DNA from: Shewanella sp. TC10
Lineage (GTDB): Bacteria > Pseudomonadota > Gammaproteobacteria > Enterobacterales > Shewanellaceae
DNA: 64,000 nucleotides
Assembly: GCF_009663145.1 (NCBI RefSeq)
Contig: NZ_VKHR01000003.1
Coordinates: 4 to 64,003, forward strand
Direction of reading: 5' to 3'
The translations under genes and the position numbers were made by a program. This document shows positions 44,866 to 57,730 of this stretch, one piece after another. Below the pieces are notes generated by a model. That model was not told the DNA's origin and did no database searches. It saw only the letters and a program-made list of their open reading frames with translations. The stretch's first letter is position 1, and each line of letters opens with the position of its first letter.

Positions 44866-46035
44866 TCAGTCAGCTGCTGCTAGTTTCACCATTTCAACGA
44901 TTTGCTCAACAATGGCCCATTCTGTATCAGCATCATAACCACCGACTCTTGGAGTATGGATATGCCCCACAGGGATATCACGGTTGAATTGCTGTTTAAG
45001 CAAAATACTTCGATAAGAAATCTCATTTGAAAGATAGCCACCACCAGAACCTTCTACTGAGGTTTCATTGGCTAACTCATAAATAGATTTAGCATCAAAT
45101 TGGCCACGGCTAACGGTCGTCACTTGATGGTTATCATTGACTTTCCATTGGCCTTCTACCTTTTGCATTGCGCTCACAGGTAGTGAGAACTCGACGAATT
45201 CTGGTCCATTTAAGGTGCCGCCATTAAATAGTGGTGCCTTAGGTGTTGTTTTATTCGCGCCAGTGTAAACATTTAAGTTATCTGGCGCTGCCGCACTTCG
45301 GCCGCGAGCAGGGAAACGTTCGATGTCAAAGTCATCACGCCCCATGCTGACAGTGAAAATCATATCGATGCTGTTATCTCGATACATTGGGGTGAGTAAA
45401 GATTCAATCATGCCATCATCAAAGTCAGCAAATCTGACTGGGATCATCACTGTTTCGATTTGTGCTTGTTGACCATTAACATCAAACGTCATTCCATCGA
45501 GGGCTAAAGCGGTTAATCCTGATGGGTTACTTTGGGTAATGTCTTTATCTAAAAAGAATGGGTCAAAACCCGTTAGCAAAATCTTGATTCTAGACTCTGG
45601 TTTGAAATGAATGTCACTTAATCCACGAGATGACTTTTCGAATGCTTTGACTAGTATATCGCGTTGCCAAGGGACGATGTTATAGCCTGCATCAGCGGTT
45701 TTTAAGGTTTTGCGCATGGCTAATCGGCTCCAATATAAAGCGCGATCATCATAGTTTCCTGCTTTAACATCAGCGACGGCTTGTTGCCAAAGCTTTGTCC
45801 CTTGAGATGCCACCATTTGAGTAATGGCCAGTTCATCGGTTGATGCACTCAGTTGGCTGTCTAATTGACTATTGAGGTTGTCGAAACGATTAGCCACATC
45901 TGCCATGACATCCATCACTTGAGGTAAACGCAACTCCTCCACATCTAAATGACTAGATTCATTTTGCGCATAAGCAGAGCTGCTAACGAGTAATACTGCA
46001 GCAACTAAACTGCTGGTCATTAAGGGCTTGAACAT
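44866..46035 (-). CDS. Exported pyroglutamyl-peptidase I-like protein with Ser in place of Cys
   Basis: 389 residues with a signal peptide (MFKPLMTSSLVAAVLLVSSSAYA). The fold of peptidase family C15 is visible from ILLTGFDPFFLDKDITQSNPSG (~152): the Glu of DIERF (Glu239) and the His of GHIHTPRV (His360) line up with the Pcp catalytic Glu and His, but the nucleophile position (YVCN in Pcp) reads YLSN here (Ser336). A ~125-residue helical N-terminal region is not found in Pcp. Either a serine variant or an inactive binding protein. Location: periplasm. Confidence 0.8.
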   Translation of the reverse strand: MFKPLMTSSLVAAVLLVSSSAYAQNESSHLDVEELRLPQVMDVMADVANRFDNLNSQLDSQLSASTDELAITQMVASQGTKLWQQAVADVKAGNYDDRALYWSRLAMRKTLKTADAGYNIVPWQRDILVKAFEKSSRGLSDIHFKPESRIKILLTGFDPFFLDKDITQSNPSGLTALALDGMTFDVNGQQAQIETVMIPVRFADFDDGMIESLLTPMYRDNSIDMIFTVSMGRDDFDIERFPARGRSAAAPDNLNVYTGANKTTPKAPLFNGGTLNGPEFVEFSLPVSAMQKVEGQWKVNDNHQVTTVSRGQFDAKSIYELANETSVEGSGGGYLSNEISYRSILLKQQFNRDIPVGHIHTPRVGGYDADTEWAIVEQIVEMVKLAAAD

Positions 46036-46089
46036 GGCTATTCCTTTAGAATGTCTTTGTTATTGTTTTAATTTACCACGGCTTTGATG

Positions 46090-47001
46090 CTAATTCATTA
46101 TTGATTGCAGAGACTCTTGGCTACTGTAGCGTTTAGCAAAGAAGTCTAAGAATGCACTGATATTATTAGCTAGCTGTTTACGGCTTGAGTAGACCCCGTA
46201 AACTTTAAATGACTCCATAGGCCATTCTTGTAATATTGGGACTAAACTGCCTGCGGCAAGTTCTTGTTTACAGCTGTTATTAGATAACATTGCAATACCA
46301 AAATCATCTTGTGCTAGCCTTTTCACCATACTGGCGCTGTTAACCCTGACTTTTCGCTTGAAGCTTGCCATGGTTTTGCGACTGCCTTTACCGACTGGCC
46401 ATATCGGTGCGGATAAACTGGTGCCTAATAAAATACCGCTGTGGTCAGCTAATTCTTGTGGGGTTGCTGGAGTACCCGACTTTTTGAGATATCCAGGACT
46501 TGCGACTAAAATAGGTTGGCGCTCGAATAGCAGTTTGGCTACTAAGTCAGAAGATTCTAGTGGCCCATATTTAATCGCGATGTCATATCCTTCGCCTACA
46601 AGGCCAACATTGCTGTCGGTAAATTGCACATCGAGTTCGATATTAGGATAAAGACGCATGAAGCTACTGCATAAGTTAGCGATCACTTCTTGGGAGAATG
46701 AGACTGGTATGGCCACTCGCAGTGAACCTGAAATATCGCTATGGGTATTTTCAATAATGGCTTTTGCCGCATCGATTTCTTGACTGATAGAGTCACAGTG
46801 CTGGTAGAATAATGAGCCAACTTGAGTGAGGCTTAAATTACGGGTATCACGTTGCAGTAACCGTACACCAAGCTGCTCTTCTAGCTGAGCGACCTTGCGA
46901 CTAATGGTTGATTTTGGTTGTCCGATGTCTCGGGCTGCTTGGGAAAAACCTTTCGCTCTAACTACTGCTGCAAACAGCATCATACCGTTTAAATCAGGCA
47001 C
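46090..47001 (-). CDS. LysR-family transcriptional regulator
   Basis: 303 residues from GTG 47001, with GAGG five bases upstream. N-terminal helix-turn-helix (GFSQAARDIGQPKSTISRKV, LEEQLGVRLLQRDTR), then a substrate-binding domain. It is divergent from the carboxylase gene across ~120 bp, so that gene or itself is a candidate target, but LysR proteins often act far away. Inducer unknown. Confidence 0.93.
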   Translation of the reverse strand: MPDLNGMMLFAAVVRAKGFSQAARDIGQPKSTISRKVAQLEEQLGVRLLQRDTRNLSLTQVGSLFYQHCDSISQEIDAAKAIIENTHSDISGSLRVAIPVSFSQEVIANLCSSFMRLYPNIELDVQFTDSNVGLVGEGYDIAIKYGPLESSDLVAKLLFERQPILVASPGYLKKSGTPATPQELADHSGILLGTSLSAPIWPVGKGSRKTMASFKRKVRVNSASMVKRLAQDDFGIAMLSNNSCKQELAAGSLVPILQEWPMESFKVYGVYSSRKQLANNISAFLDFFAKRYSSQESLQSIMN

Positions 47002-47122
47002 CTTAGCCTCACTGTCTCAAAAATGGAACAAAGCGTCTCCGATAGTTTAATGGTAATTTGACAGGGAACAAAGTTATATTTACCGTCTAAAAATTTTAGA
47101 GGCTATATAAGCAGAGGATCTT

Positions 47123-50100
47123 TTGATGACTAGCAAAAAGCAGCCCGTAAACAAGACAACAGCTCAAGCGGCTGATCCGCTATTTTTACAAGCGGAACAT
47201 TTAGCTAAAGACTTTTCTTTATTTCCTGCTCATAGCAAGCAATCTTTAGCTGAAGAAATTAAAGGATTGTTGTCTGAAGATGCAATCCAATCAAACTTAA
47301 AAGAGTTAGCGACATTAGATGTCGATACCTACGTAAGCAAAGTCATTCAACCGACTCAAGACAAAAACCGCCCAAGTGCAAAACGTGTTATTGCTGATTT
47401 GAAAGGTAAGTTAATTGCTGAAAATCATCTAGGTTCGTTTTACAGTGCTGAAATCGAATTAAATTTTGGTTCTCGTACTCGCCGTGTTGGTTTTATTGCT
47501 CAAGAAAGAACCACAGGTAATGGCGCGTGGATGCCTGAGCATCACTTAGCTGCATGTAAAGCAATCCGTCACTTCTCAGAACTATCAATGCCAATCGTTT
47601 ACTTAATTGATACTCCTGGTGCCGATGCGGGTGAAGTGGCTAACAGCCAAAACCAAGCGCATACCATTTCTAAAGCGATTGCTGAAAGTGCCAATGTTGA
47701 CGTACCGACAGTGGGTATCGTTATTGGCGCTGGTTATTCTGGCGGTGCGATTCCATTAGCTGCTGCGAATATCTTACTTTCATTACGCGATGGTATTTTC
47801 AATACGATTCAGCCACAAGGTTTGCAATCTATCGCGCGTAAGTACAACTTATCTTGGCAAGAATGTGCTAAGTCAGTGGGTGTTTCTCCTGAAGAGTTAC
47901 TTACTGCAGGTTGTATCGACGGTATCGTTGACTTCTCTCCATACGATAAAGATGAGCGTCAGCATAATTTACGACGCGCCATCATCAGTAGTATCGAAGC
48001 GGTAGAAACTGCTGCCATTAATTTCGTACGTGAATCAGAAGACTTACGTGAGCATTACGATCGTAGTTTGACCCGTTACTTAGACCCATCTAAGAACTTA
48101 GTGGCGTTAGAGAATAACCAAGGCTTGGCCGTTGCTAGCAGCCCAACCATGCACCACAACTTATTTGGTAGTGCATACCGTTATTTACGTTATCTAACAC
48201 TGCGTAGCCGTATTCATTCAATTTCTGTTGAACAGTACGGTCGTTTATCAAAAGTAAGTGTGCCTGAAGGTGACTTACTTGAGCGTATCCAACAAGAGCA
48301 AGACAGTGTCTTCCAAGCTTGGTTATCAACACCTGATAAACTCGTTTACGATGAAGAATTGAATAAGCTTTGGGGCACGTTCGATAGTAAGCGTAATGAA
48401 ATCTCTACTGAGCGTAACGTGATTACACGTTTCATTTTAGGTGAGCCAAAAGAGAACTATAAGAAAGCCCGTAAGGCATTATTGTTCAACATTGGTTGGT
48501 CTTTATACCACCGCTGGAAGAGTAACGCAGCTAACAATTTCAAAGGCTTAATTAAGCATCTTGAATCACTGCCGGCATCTAAAACCCAAGCACCTTGGCC
48601 TGAATTAAACCAGTTAACAGTACTTGATATTGTGGTTAATGATGAGCTTCGTGAAGACTTCATTTGGCAATGTCATAACGTCCTTATCTTTAATGCGTTA
48701 TACGACAACGTAGTACAGAACTTAGCATCGATTTCGAAAGAAGCGATGATGTCTAAGAGCCTTTCGCGTGAGTCAGTAGACAAGTTATTGCATACCTCTA
48801 TTGATATTGCACTTTCAAAAAATGATGACGCTAATGATAAAGCTAAGTTCTACAAATGGCTTAAATTCTTCATGGACCAATCTAACCGTGCTGAATTGCT
48901 AACACGTGTAGAGCAATGGAAGAGTGTGGGTAACCCACAGCTCAATGACAGCTTGTTCGTTATCTTGACCTACTTCTTTGAGCGTTTACTGCCTGAATAC
49001 TTCGACAGTGAAGAAGACCAAAGTAAATACACAGGTGCTATTAACCCTGTACGTATTGGTCGTCGTAAAGATTTCTGGAACCGTCTAACCATGGGTTACC
49101 AAGATCTGCTTATCCAAAAAGTACTTCGCGATGAAAAACGCCAAGGAAAAATGGGTTGGGAGAATGTCATTGGTAAGTTCTTCAGCGAATTTGAAGAGTT
49201 AAATGGCGACAAAATGTCAGCTAACTTACTTAACTTCCCAGGTTTCCGTTTATCAATTGAAGATGCATTAGATAAAGGTATTCGCCCTTGTGGTTTGATT
49301 ACTGGTGTTGCGGATTTCGAACATGGTGATAGTAAACACCGCGTTGGTGTTGCTGTTTCAAACATCGCTTTCCAAGCGGGTGCATTCGATATGGCAAGTG
49401 CTGAAAAATTCAGTGCGCTATTGATTGAATGTGCTAAACGTAAACTGCCAGTGGTATGTTTCATCAGCTCTGGTGGTATGCAGACCAAAGAAGGTGCAGC
49501 AGCACTATTCTCAATGGCTGTGGTAAACGACCGTATCACCCGTTTTGTCCGTGATAACGAGTTACCAGTGTTGATGTTCGGTTTTGGTGATTGTACAGGT
49601 GGTGCACAAGCAAGTTTCGTGACCCATCCATTAGTGCAGACTTACTACCTATCGGGTACTAACATGCCGTTTGCTGGTCAAATGGTTGTTCCTGCGTATT
49701 TACCATCAACAGCGACGTTATCGAATTACTTATCGAAAGTCCCTGGCGCAATGACTGGCTTAGTACACAACCCGTTCAGCGACACATTGGATAGCCATTT
49801 ATCAAGCATTGACCCATTAATGCCGCTACCAACGCTGCATGCTAATGAGATTATCGCTAAAGCATTATCAAGCTTAGTGCCTGAAGTTAAAGCCATTGAA
49901 GAGAAGATTGTTCAGGACGATCCTCGTGAGCTTATGAAGCCTATTGATAAAGTGTTAGTACATGCTCGTGGTTGTACAGCAGTTAAATTGATCCGTAAGG
50001 CCCACGACAACAAGATTAACGTCGTACTTGTGGCATCAGATCCTGATATGACTTCAGTTCCTGCTGACATGCTTAAAGTAAACGATAAGCTGGTTTGTAT

Positions 50101-51682
50101 TGGTGGTAATACATCTGACGAAAGTTACTTGAATGCTTACTCAGTACTGAAAGTCGCTGATTACGAAAACGTTGATGCGCTTCACCCAGGTATTGGCTTC
50201 TTATCAGAAAGCCCGCAGTTTGCTGCATTATGTGTTAACAATGGCGTTAACTTTGTCGGCCCAAGCGTGCATTCAATGACGACTATGGGTAACAAGTCGA
50301 ATGCGATTAAGACGTCACAAGATCAAAATGTTCCAGTTGTACCTGGTTCACACGGTATTTTGACTAACGCAGAACAAGCGGTGAACGTTGCACTTGAAAT
50401 TGGTTACCCAGTATTGCTTAAAGCAGTACAAGGTGGTGGCGGTAAAGGTATTCAAGTGGTCACTAAGCCTGAAGACATGATTGGTTTATTCCAAAAAACA
50501 TCTACTGAAGCTGCAGCAGCATTTGGTAATGGTGACTTGTACTTAGAGAAGTACGTTACTTCACTACGTCACATCGAAGTACAGTTATTACGTGATAAAT
50601 TCGGTAACACCAAAGTATTGGGTATTCGTGACTGTTCAGTGCAACGTAACAACCAGAAAGTGATTGAAGAATCTGGTTCTACTATGTTGCCTGAAGAGCT
50701 GAAACAACGTGTACTCGAATACACTCGTGACTTAGGTGATGCGACTGATTACATGGGCGCTGGTACCGTTGAGTTTATTTACAACCTTGATGCTAACGAA
50801 GTCTACTTCATGGAAATGAATACACGTCTTCAAGTTGAGCATCCAGTAACCGAAGCGACTTCAGGTATCGATATTGTCAGTGCGCAGTTTGATATTGCTG
50901 CGGGTCGTTCAATTGAAGATCTAGAGCCAGTTGAACAAGGTTACGCAATGGAAGTACGTGTAACAGCTGAAAAAGCCGCGCTTGATAGCGATGGTGTGTT
51001 GCAGTTATTACCTAACCCAGGAATGATCACTGAGTGCATCATGCCAGAAGGTGAGGGTATTGAAATTATCTCTATCGCTGAAACTGGCAAAGAAGTATCG
51101 CCATACTACGATAGCTTGATCGCGCAAATCATTATTCGCGGTGAGTCACGTGAAGATGTTGTGACTAAGATGTCAGCTTACCTTGATAACGTCGTGATCA
51201 AAGGTATCGCAACTAACATTCCATTATTGAAGCTTATCCTTAAGGATGCGACGTTCAATGAAGGCGTATACGATACTAACTACTTACCACGCTTAATGGC
51301 TGAATTAGACGTACCTGCATTGGTTGCGGAAATGGAAGCGGCGGCTGAAACAGTAGGCTTAGATACTGAATCACTGCGTGTCGCTGAAAGTAACGAGCTT
51401 AAAGTATTAGCACAAGGTGCGGGTATCTTCTATACCTCACCAGCGCCAGGTGAGCCAGACTTCGTTAAAGAAGGTGACATCATTACTGTTGATCAGACTT
51501 TAGCGCTTACAGAAGCGATGAAGATGTTCTCACAGGTAACCTTGGCCGGATTTAACCGTCAAAATGCTGTGCTGTACCCAGAGGACCAGAAATACCGAAT
51601 TGAGCGTATTCTGAATGGTAATGGCCAGCAGGTTTCTCAAGGAGATTTACTGTTTGTTATTTTACCTATTGATGCTGAGTAA
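47123..51682 (+). CDS. Multidomain biotin-dependent acyl-CoA carboxylase (AccADC-type fusion)
   Basis: 1519 residues carrying a whole biotin-dependent carboxylase. In order: an AccA-like carboxyltransferase alpha part (~80-330, GAGYSGGAIPLAAANILLSL); a helical linker with no recognised domain (~330-700); an AccD-like beta part (~700-910, GVAVSNIAFQAGAFDMASAE) without the zinc ribbon of E. coli AccD; biotin carboxylase (~945-1395, ATP-grasp loop QGGGGKG at ~1103-1109, MEMNTRLQVEHPV); and a biotinyl domain with EAMKM, Lys1467. The order alpha, beta, BC, BCCP is the reverse of eukaryotic ACC. Acetyl-CoA is the likely substrate but not proved. Free AccA/B/C/D may also exist elsewhere. Confidence 0.9.
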   Translation: MMTSKKQPVNKTTAQAADPLFLQAEHLAKDFSLFPAHSKQSLAEEIKGLLSEDAIQSNLKELATLDVDTYVSKVIQPTQDKNRPSAKRVIADLKGKLIAENHLGSFYSAEIELNFGSRTRRVGFIAQERTTGNGAWMPEHHLAACKAIRHFSELSMPIVYLIDTPGADAGEVANSQNQAHTISKAIAESANVDVPTVGIVIGAGYSGGAIPLAAANILLSLRDGIFNTIQPQGLQSIARKYNLSWQECAKSVGVSPEELLTAGCIDGIVDFSPYDKDERQHNLRRAIISSIEAVETAAINFVRESEDLREHYDRSLTRYLDPSKNLVALENNQGLAVASSPTMHHNLFGSAYRYLRYLTLRSRIHSISVEQYGRLSKVSVPEGDLLERIQQEQDSVFQAWLSTPDKLVYDEELNKLWGTFDSKRNEISTERNVITRFILGEPKENYKKARKALLFNIGWSLYHRWKSNAANNFKGLIKHLESLPASKTQAPWPELNQLTVLDIVVNDELREDFIWQCHNVLIFNALYDNVVQNLASISKEAMMSKSLSRESVDKLLHTSIDIALSKNDDANDKAKFYKWLKFFMDQSNRAELLTRVEQWKSVGNPQLNDSLFVILTYFFERLLPEYFDSEEDQSKYTGAINPVRIGRRKDFWNRLTMGYQDLLIQKVLRDEKRQGKMGWENVIGKFFSEFEELNGDKMSANLLNFPGFRLSIEDALDKGIRPCGLITGVADFEHGDSKHRVGVAVSNIAFQAGAFDMASAEKFSALLIECAKRKLPVVCFISSGGMQTKEGAAALFSMAVVNDRITRFVRDNELPVLMFGFGDCTGGAQASFVTHPLVQTYYLSGTNMPFAGQMVVPAYLPSTATLSNYLSKVPGAMTGLVHNPFSDTLDSHLSSIDPLMPLPTLHANEIIAKALSSLVPEVKAIEEKIVQDDPRELMKPIDKVLVHARGCTAVKLIRKAHDNKINVVLVASDPDMTSVPADMLKVNDKLVCIGGNTSDESYLNAYSVLKVADYENVDALHPGIGFLSESPQFAALCVNNGVNFVGPSVHSMTTMGNKSNAIKTSQDQNVPVVPGSHGILTNAEQAVNVALEIGYPVLLKAVQGGGGKGIQVVTKPEDMIGLFQKTSTEAAAAFGNGDLYLEKYVTSLRHIEVQLLRDKFGNTKVLGIRDCSVQRNNQKVIEESGSTMLPEELKQRVLEYTRDLGDATDYMGAGTVEFIYNLDANEVYFMEMNTRLQVEHPVTEATSGIDIVSAQFDIAAGRSIEDLEPVEQGYAMEVRVTAEKAALDSDGVLQLLPNPGMITECIMPEGEGIEIISIAETGKEVSPYYDSLIAQIIIRGESREDVVTKMSAYLDNVVIKGIATNIPLLKLILKDATFNEGVYDTNYLPRLMAELDVPALVAEMEAAAETVGLDTESLRVAESNELKVLAQGAGIFYTSPAPGEPDFVKEGDIITVDQTLALTEAMKMFSQVTLAGFNRQNAVLYPEDQKYRIERILNGNGQQVSQGDLLFVILPIDAE

Positions 51683-51732
51683 CAATCAAATAGCGTTGTA
51701 GCCATGCTATAGCGCTAATTAATTGTTTGATT

Positions 51733-51764
51733 AAATCCTCAGTTGAAAAACTGGGGATTTTTTA
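51733..51764 (+). terminator. Intrinsic terminator after the carboxylase gene
   Basis: 12-bp stem aaatcctcagtt (51733-51744) and aactggggattt (51749-51760), one G-T pair, with a GAAA tetraloop and a T-run. Confidence 0.9.
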
Positions 51765-52135
51765 TCGCTATGCGAGATTGAACTCGACACAAATTAACGT
51801 AATTAAGATTGAATGAATTGATACAAATTCGCTTTTTTGTTGCCGATTGCAGAAAAAATGTCTTACTCAACCTAATCGTCATAAAAAATACACGATTTGG
51901 GACTGAAAAATTAAGTTGTTTGAAAAATAAACAATAACTTTTATTTTATTGTTTTATTTAGGAATAATGAAATTAAAGGCAATTTTTTTTTGCAAAATGT
52001 GATAAATTTTGCAAGTCCTATTTGCGCATTTGAAGGTTCCCACTTACAATATGCGCCTTAAATAACCAGATGTGCGGTGTGTCTAGCTTTTTTACATACT
52101 CCGTTTACCTCTTAACTAATCATTAAAGTTGAATC
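51765..52135 (+). other. Leader and intergenic region of the EF-G gene
   Basis: About 370 bp, very AT-rich, without a supported gene. Poly-T and poly-A tracts at 51900-51995 may form an UP-like element. Confidence 0.5.
52022..52050 (+). promoter_or_regulatory. Candidate sigma-70 promoter of the EF-G gene
   Basis: -35-like TTGCGC at 52022-52027 and -10 TACAAT at 52045-52050 with a 17-bp spacer, ~85 bp before the start codon and below an AT-rich stretch. Inferred from sequence only. Confidence 0.4.
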
Positions 52136-54220
52136 ATGACCGAATTATCCAAATACAGAAACATTGGTATCTTCGCTCACGTTGACGCGGGTAAAACCAC
52201 GACCACCGAGCGTATCCTTAAGCTAACCGGTAAGATCCACAAGATCGGTGAAGTACATGATGGTGAATCTACTACTGACTTCATGGAACAGGAAGCTGAG
52301 CGCGGTATTACTATTCAGTCTGCAGCAGTAAGCTGTTTCTGGAATGACCACCGTTTTAACGTTATCGACACTCCAGGCCACGTTGACTTCACAGTTGAAG
52401 TATATCGTTCGCTTAAAGTTCTAGATGGCGGTGTAGGTGTATTCTGTGGTTCTGGTGGTGTTGAGCCTCAGTCAGAAACTAACTGGCGTTATGCTAACGA
52501 ATCAGAAGTTGCTCGTATCATCTTCGTAAACAAATTAGACCGTATGGGTGCTGATTTCTTACGCGTTGTTAAGCAAACTCAAGACGTTCTAGCTGCTAAC
52601 CCATTGGTTATGGTTTTACCGATTGGTATCGAAGACGAATTTACTGGTGTAGTTGACCTTCTAACTCGCAAAGCGTGGATTTGGGATGAAACTGGCCAAG
52701 CAGAGAACTACAAGATCGAAGACGTTCCAGCTGATATGGTAGACATGGTAGAAGAATACCGTGAAATGCTAATCGAAACTGCTGTTGAGCAAGACGACGA
52801 TCTAATGGAAGCTTACATGGAAGGCGAAGAGCCATCTATGGAAGACATTAAGCGTTGTATCCGCATGGGTACTCGTACAATGGCATTCTTCCCAACTTAC
52901 TGTGGTTCTGCTTTCAAAAACAAAGGTATGCAGCTTCTTCTTGATGCTGTTGTTGACTACCTACCTAACCCAGTTGAAGTTGATCCTCAGCCTCTTACTG
53001 ATGAAGAAGGTAATGAAACAGGCGAACACGCTTTAGTTTCTGTTGACGAGCCATTCAAAGCTTTAGCATTCAAAATCATGGATGACCGCTTTGGTGCACT
53101 AACTTTCGTACGTATCTACTCAGGTAAGATCAAGAAAGGTGACACCATCCTTAACTCTGCTACAGGTAAAACTGAGCGTGTTGGTCGTATGGTTGAGATG
53201 CAAGCAGATGAGCGTAACGAATTAGATTCAGCTCAAGCTGGTGACATCATCGCTATCGTTGGTATGAAGAATGTTCAAACTGGTCACACTTTATGTGATG
53301 TTAAACATCCTTGTACTCTTGAAGCAATGGTATTCCCAGAGCCAGTTATCTCTATCGCTGTAGCACCTAAAGATAAAGGTGGTTCAGAGAAAATGGGTAT
53401 CGCTATCGGTAAAATGATTGCAGAAGATCCATCTTTCCGCGTAGAAACTGACGAAGATTCAGGCGAAACCATCCTTAAAGGTATGGGTGAGCTTCACTTA
53501 GACATTAAAGTAGACATCCTTAAGCGTACTTACGGTGTTGACTTAATTGTTGGTGAGCCTCAAGTTGCTTACCGTGAAACTATCACTAAAGTTACAGAAG
53601 ATAGCTACACGCATAAGAAACAGTCTGGTGGTTCTGGTCAGTTTGGTAAGATTGACTACGTTATCAAACCAGGTGAGCAAAACACTGGTTTCACTTTCAG
53701 CTCTTCAGTTGTTGGTGGTAACGTACCTAAAGAATTCTGGCCTGCAGTTGAGAAAGGTTTCGCTAGCATGATGAACACCGGTACTGTTGCTGGTTTCCCT
53801 GTGTTAGACGTTGAACTAGAACTTACTGATGGTGCTTTCCACGCAGTTGATTCGTCAGCTATCGCGTTCGAAATCGCTGCTAAAGGCGCATTCCGTCAGT
53901 CTATGCCTAAAGCCGGTGCACAACTTCTTGAGCCTATCATGAACGTTGACGTATTCAGCCCAGAAGACAACGTAGGTGACGTAATTGGTGACCTTAACCG
54001 TCGTCGTGGTATGATTAAAGACCAAATGGCTGGTGTTACTGGTGTTCGTATTAAAGCTGACGTACCGTTATCAGAAATGTTCGGTTACATCGGTTCACTA
54101 CGTACTATGACATCTGGTCGTGGCCAATTCTCTATGGAATTCGCTCACTACGCACCATGTCCAAACAGTGTTGCTGAAAAAGTAATTGCTGAAGTTAAAG
54201 AGCGTGAAGCTAAGAAGTAA
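52136..54220 (+). CDS. fusA: Translation elongation factor G (free-standing copy)
   Basis: GTPase that drives ribosomal translocation and, with RRF, recycling. 694 residues with all five EF-G domains: G1 AHVDAGKTT (14-22), switch region [27 protein letters not shown], and domain [15 protein letters not shown]. It is not in a str operon (no rpsL, rpsG or tuf nearby), so this is likely the second EF-G, fusA2 or fusB type, of Shewanella. Codon use is strongly biased, as in highly expressed genes. Paralogue status cannot be checked from this window. Confidence 0.93.
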   Translation: MTELSKYRNIGIFAHVDAGKTTTTERILKLTGKIHKIGEVHDGESTTDFMEQEAERGITIQSAAVSCFWNDHRFNVIDTPGHVDFTVEVYRSLKVLDGGVGVFCGSGGVEPQSETNWRYANESEVARIIFVNKLDRMGADFLRVVKQTQDVLAANPLVMVLPIGIEDEFTGVVDLLTRKAWIWDETGQAENYKIEDVPADMVDMVEEYREMLIETAVEQDDDLMEAYMEGEEPSMEDIKRCIRMGTRTMAFFPTYCGSAFKNKGMQLLLDAVVDYLPNPVEVDPQPLTDEEGNETGEHALVSVDEPFKALAFKIMDDRFGALTFVRIYSGKIKKGDTILNSATGKTERVGRMVEMQADERNELDSAQAGDIIAIVGMKNVQTGHTLCDVKHPCTLEAMVFPEPVISIAVAPKDKGGSEKMGIAIGKMIAEDPSFRVETDEDSGETILKGMGELHLDIKVDILKRTYGVDLIVGEPQVAYRETITKVTEDSYTHKKQSGGSGQFGKIDYVIKPGEQNTGFTFSSSVVGGNVPKEFWPAVEKGFASMMNTGTVAGFPVLDVELELTDGAFHAVDSSAIAFEIAAKGAFRQSMPKAGAQLLEPIMNVDVFSPEDNVGDVIGDLNRRRGMIKDQMAGVTGVRIKADVPLSEMFGYIGSLRTMTSGRGQFSMEFAHYAPCPNSVAEKVIAEVKEREAKK

Positions 54221-54243
54221 TTCTTAACTAATACCCTTTAATT

Positions 54244-54273
54244 AAAAACCGCTGCCTTTGCAGCGGTTTTTTT
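54244..54273 (+). terminator. Intrinsic terminator after the EF-G gene
   Basis: 12-bp stem aaaaaccgctgc (54244-54255) and gcagcggttttt (54260-54271), loop cttt, followed by further Ts. Confidence 0.9.
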
Positions 54274-54315
54274 ATGGTTATTTACTCAGAAGGTGTGTTT
54301 GATTTTTGAATAAAT

Positions 54316-54353
54316 AAAAAGCTATGAGCACCAAAGGTACTCATAGCTATTTT
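54316..54353 (-). terminator. Intrinsic terminator after katG (minus strand)
   Basis: Stem agctatgag (54320-54328) with ctcatagct (54340-54348) and inner acc/ggt pairs around an A-rich loop; one mismatch. A T-run follows on the minus strand, so it suits katG. Confidence 0.82.
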
Positions 54354-54410
54354 TAACCTACATGATGATTAACCCATTTTCACAGTTTTTACTATTCGGG
54401 TATATAAGTA

Positions 54411-57156
<2,746 letters not shown>

Positions 57157-57624
57157 ATGATTAACGTAAGGCGTTTTACCATAAACGACATAAAGCCTTT
57201 GTGGCAGCTAAAGCTTAACACCATCCATAATGTTAATAGTCAGCACTATTCGTTAGCTGAGGTAACTGCATGGGCTCCTCATGAATACAATGAAGAGGCT
57301 TGGGTACAAAGAGTGACAAAAATTGATCCGTTTGTGGCTGAAGTTAATGGTGTTATTGGAGGTTTTGCTGATCTTCAAGATGACGGTTATATCGATCATT
57401 TTTACTGCAGCGCAGATTTTCAAAGACAAGGTGTAGGAAAAGCATTAATGCAAGCCATCTTCAATAAGGCTGCAAAATTAAAGCTTAACAGTTTGTATGC
57501 TGAAGTGAGTATTACCGCAAAACCCTTTTTCAGCCGATATGGCTTTGTGGAAGAACAGGCCCAAAGTGTGGAGGTAAGAGGTCAGAAAATTAATAACTTT
57601 GTGATGCGTAAATTACTTGGCTGA
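57157..57624 (+). CDS. GNAT-family N-acetyltransferase
   Basis: Transfers an acetyl group from acetyl-CoA to an amine. 155 residues. The CoA pyrophosphate loop is QRQGVGKALM (~94-103), preceded by the strand DGYIDHFYCS and followed by LNSLYAEVSITAKPFFSRYG, a signature seen in small GNAT members. AAGGAAGG lies 4 nt upstream. Substrate unknown. Confidence 0.93.
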   Translation: MINVRRFTINDIKPLWQLKLNTIHNVNSQHYSLAEVTAWAPHEYNEEAWVQRVTKIDPFVAEVNGVIGGFADLQDDGYIDHFYCSADFQRQGVGKALMQAIFNKAAKLKLNSLYAEVSITAKPFFSRYGFVEEQAQSVEVRGQKINNFVMRKLLG

Positions 57625-57629
57625 TGCTT

Positions 57630-57667
57630 GAAGCAAGAAGCAAGAAGCAAGAAGCAAGAAGCAAGAA
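57630..57667 (+). repeat. Heptanucleotide repeat, 5.4 copies of gaagcaa
   Basis: Five perfect tandem copies of gaagcaa at 57630-57664 plus gaa, starting just after the acetyltransferase stop (57622-57624). Intergenic and before a terminator. Seven is not a multiple of three, so if it lay in a gene it would phase-vary; here it lies outside. Confidence 0.93.
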
Positions 57668-57670
57668 ATA

Positions 57671-57704
57671 AAAATGCCACTGTCAAAAGACGGTGGCATT
57701 TTAT
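57671..57704. terminator. Bidirectional terminator between acetyltransferase and napB
   Basis: Stem aaaatgccac-tgtc (57671-57684) and gacg-gtggcatttt (57689-57702), loop aaaa, one G-T pair. Confidence 0.85.
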
Positions 57705-57730
57705 TTCTATAAATAGCAACTTAATAAAGC

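Noticed and set aside
57630-57667. CRISPR array
   Set aside because: The unit is 7 bp and directly tandem with no spacers.
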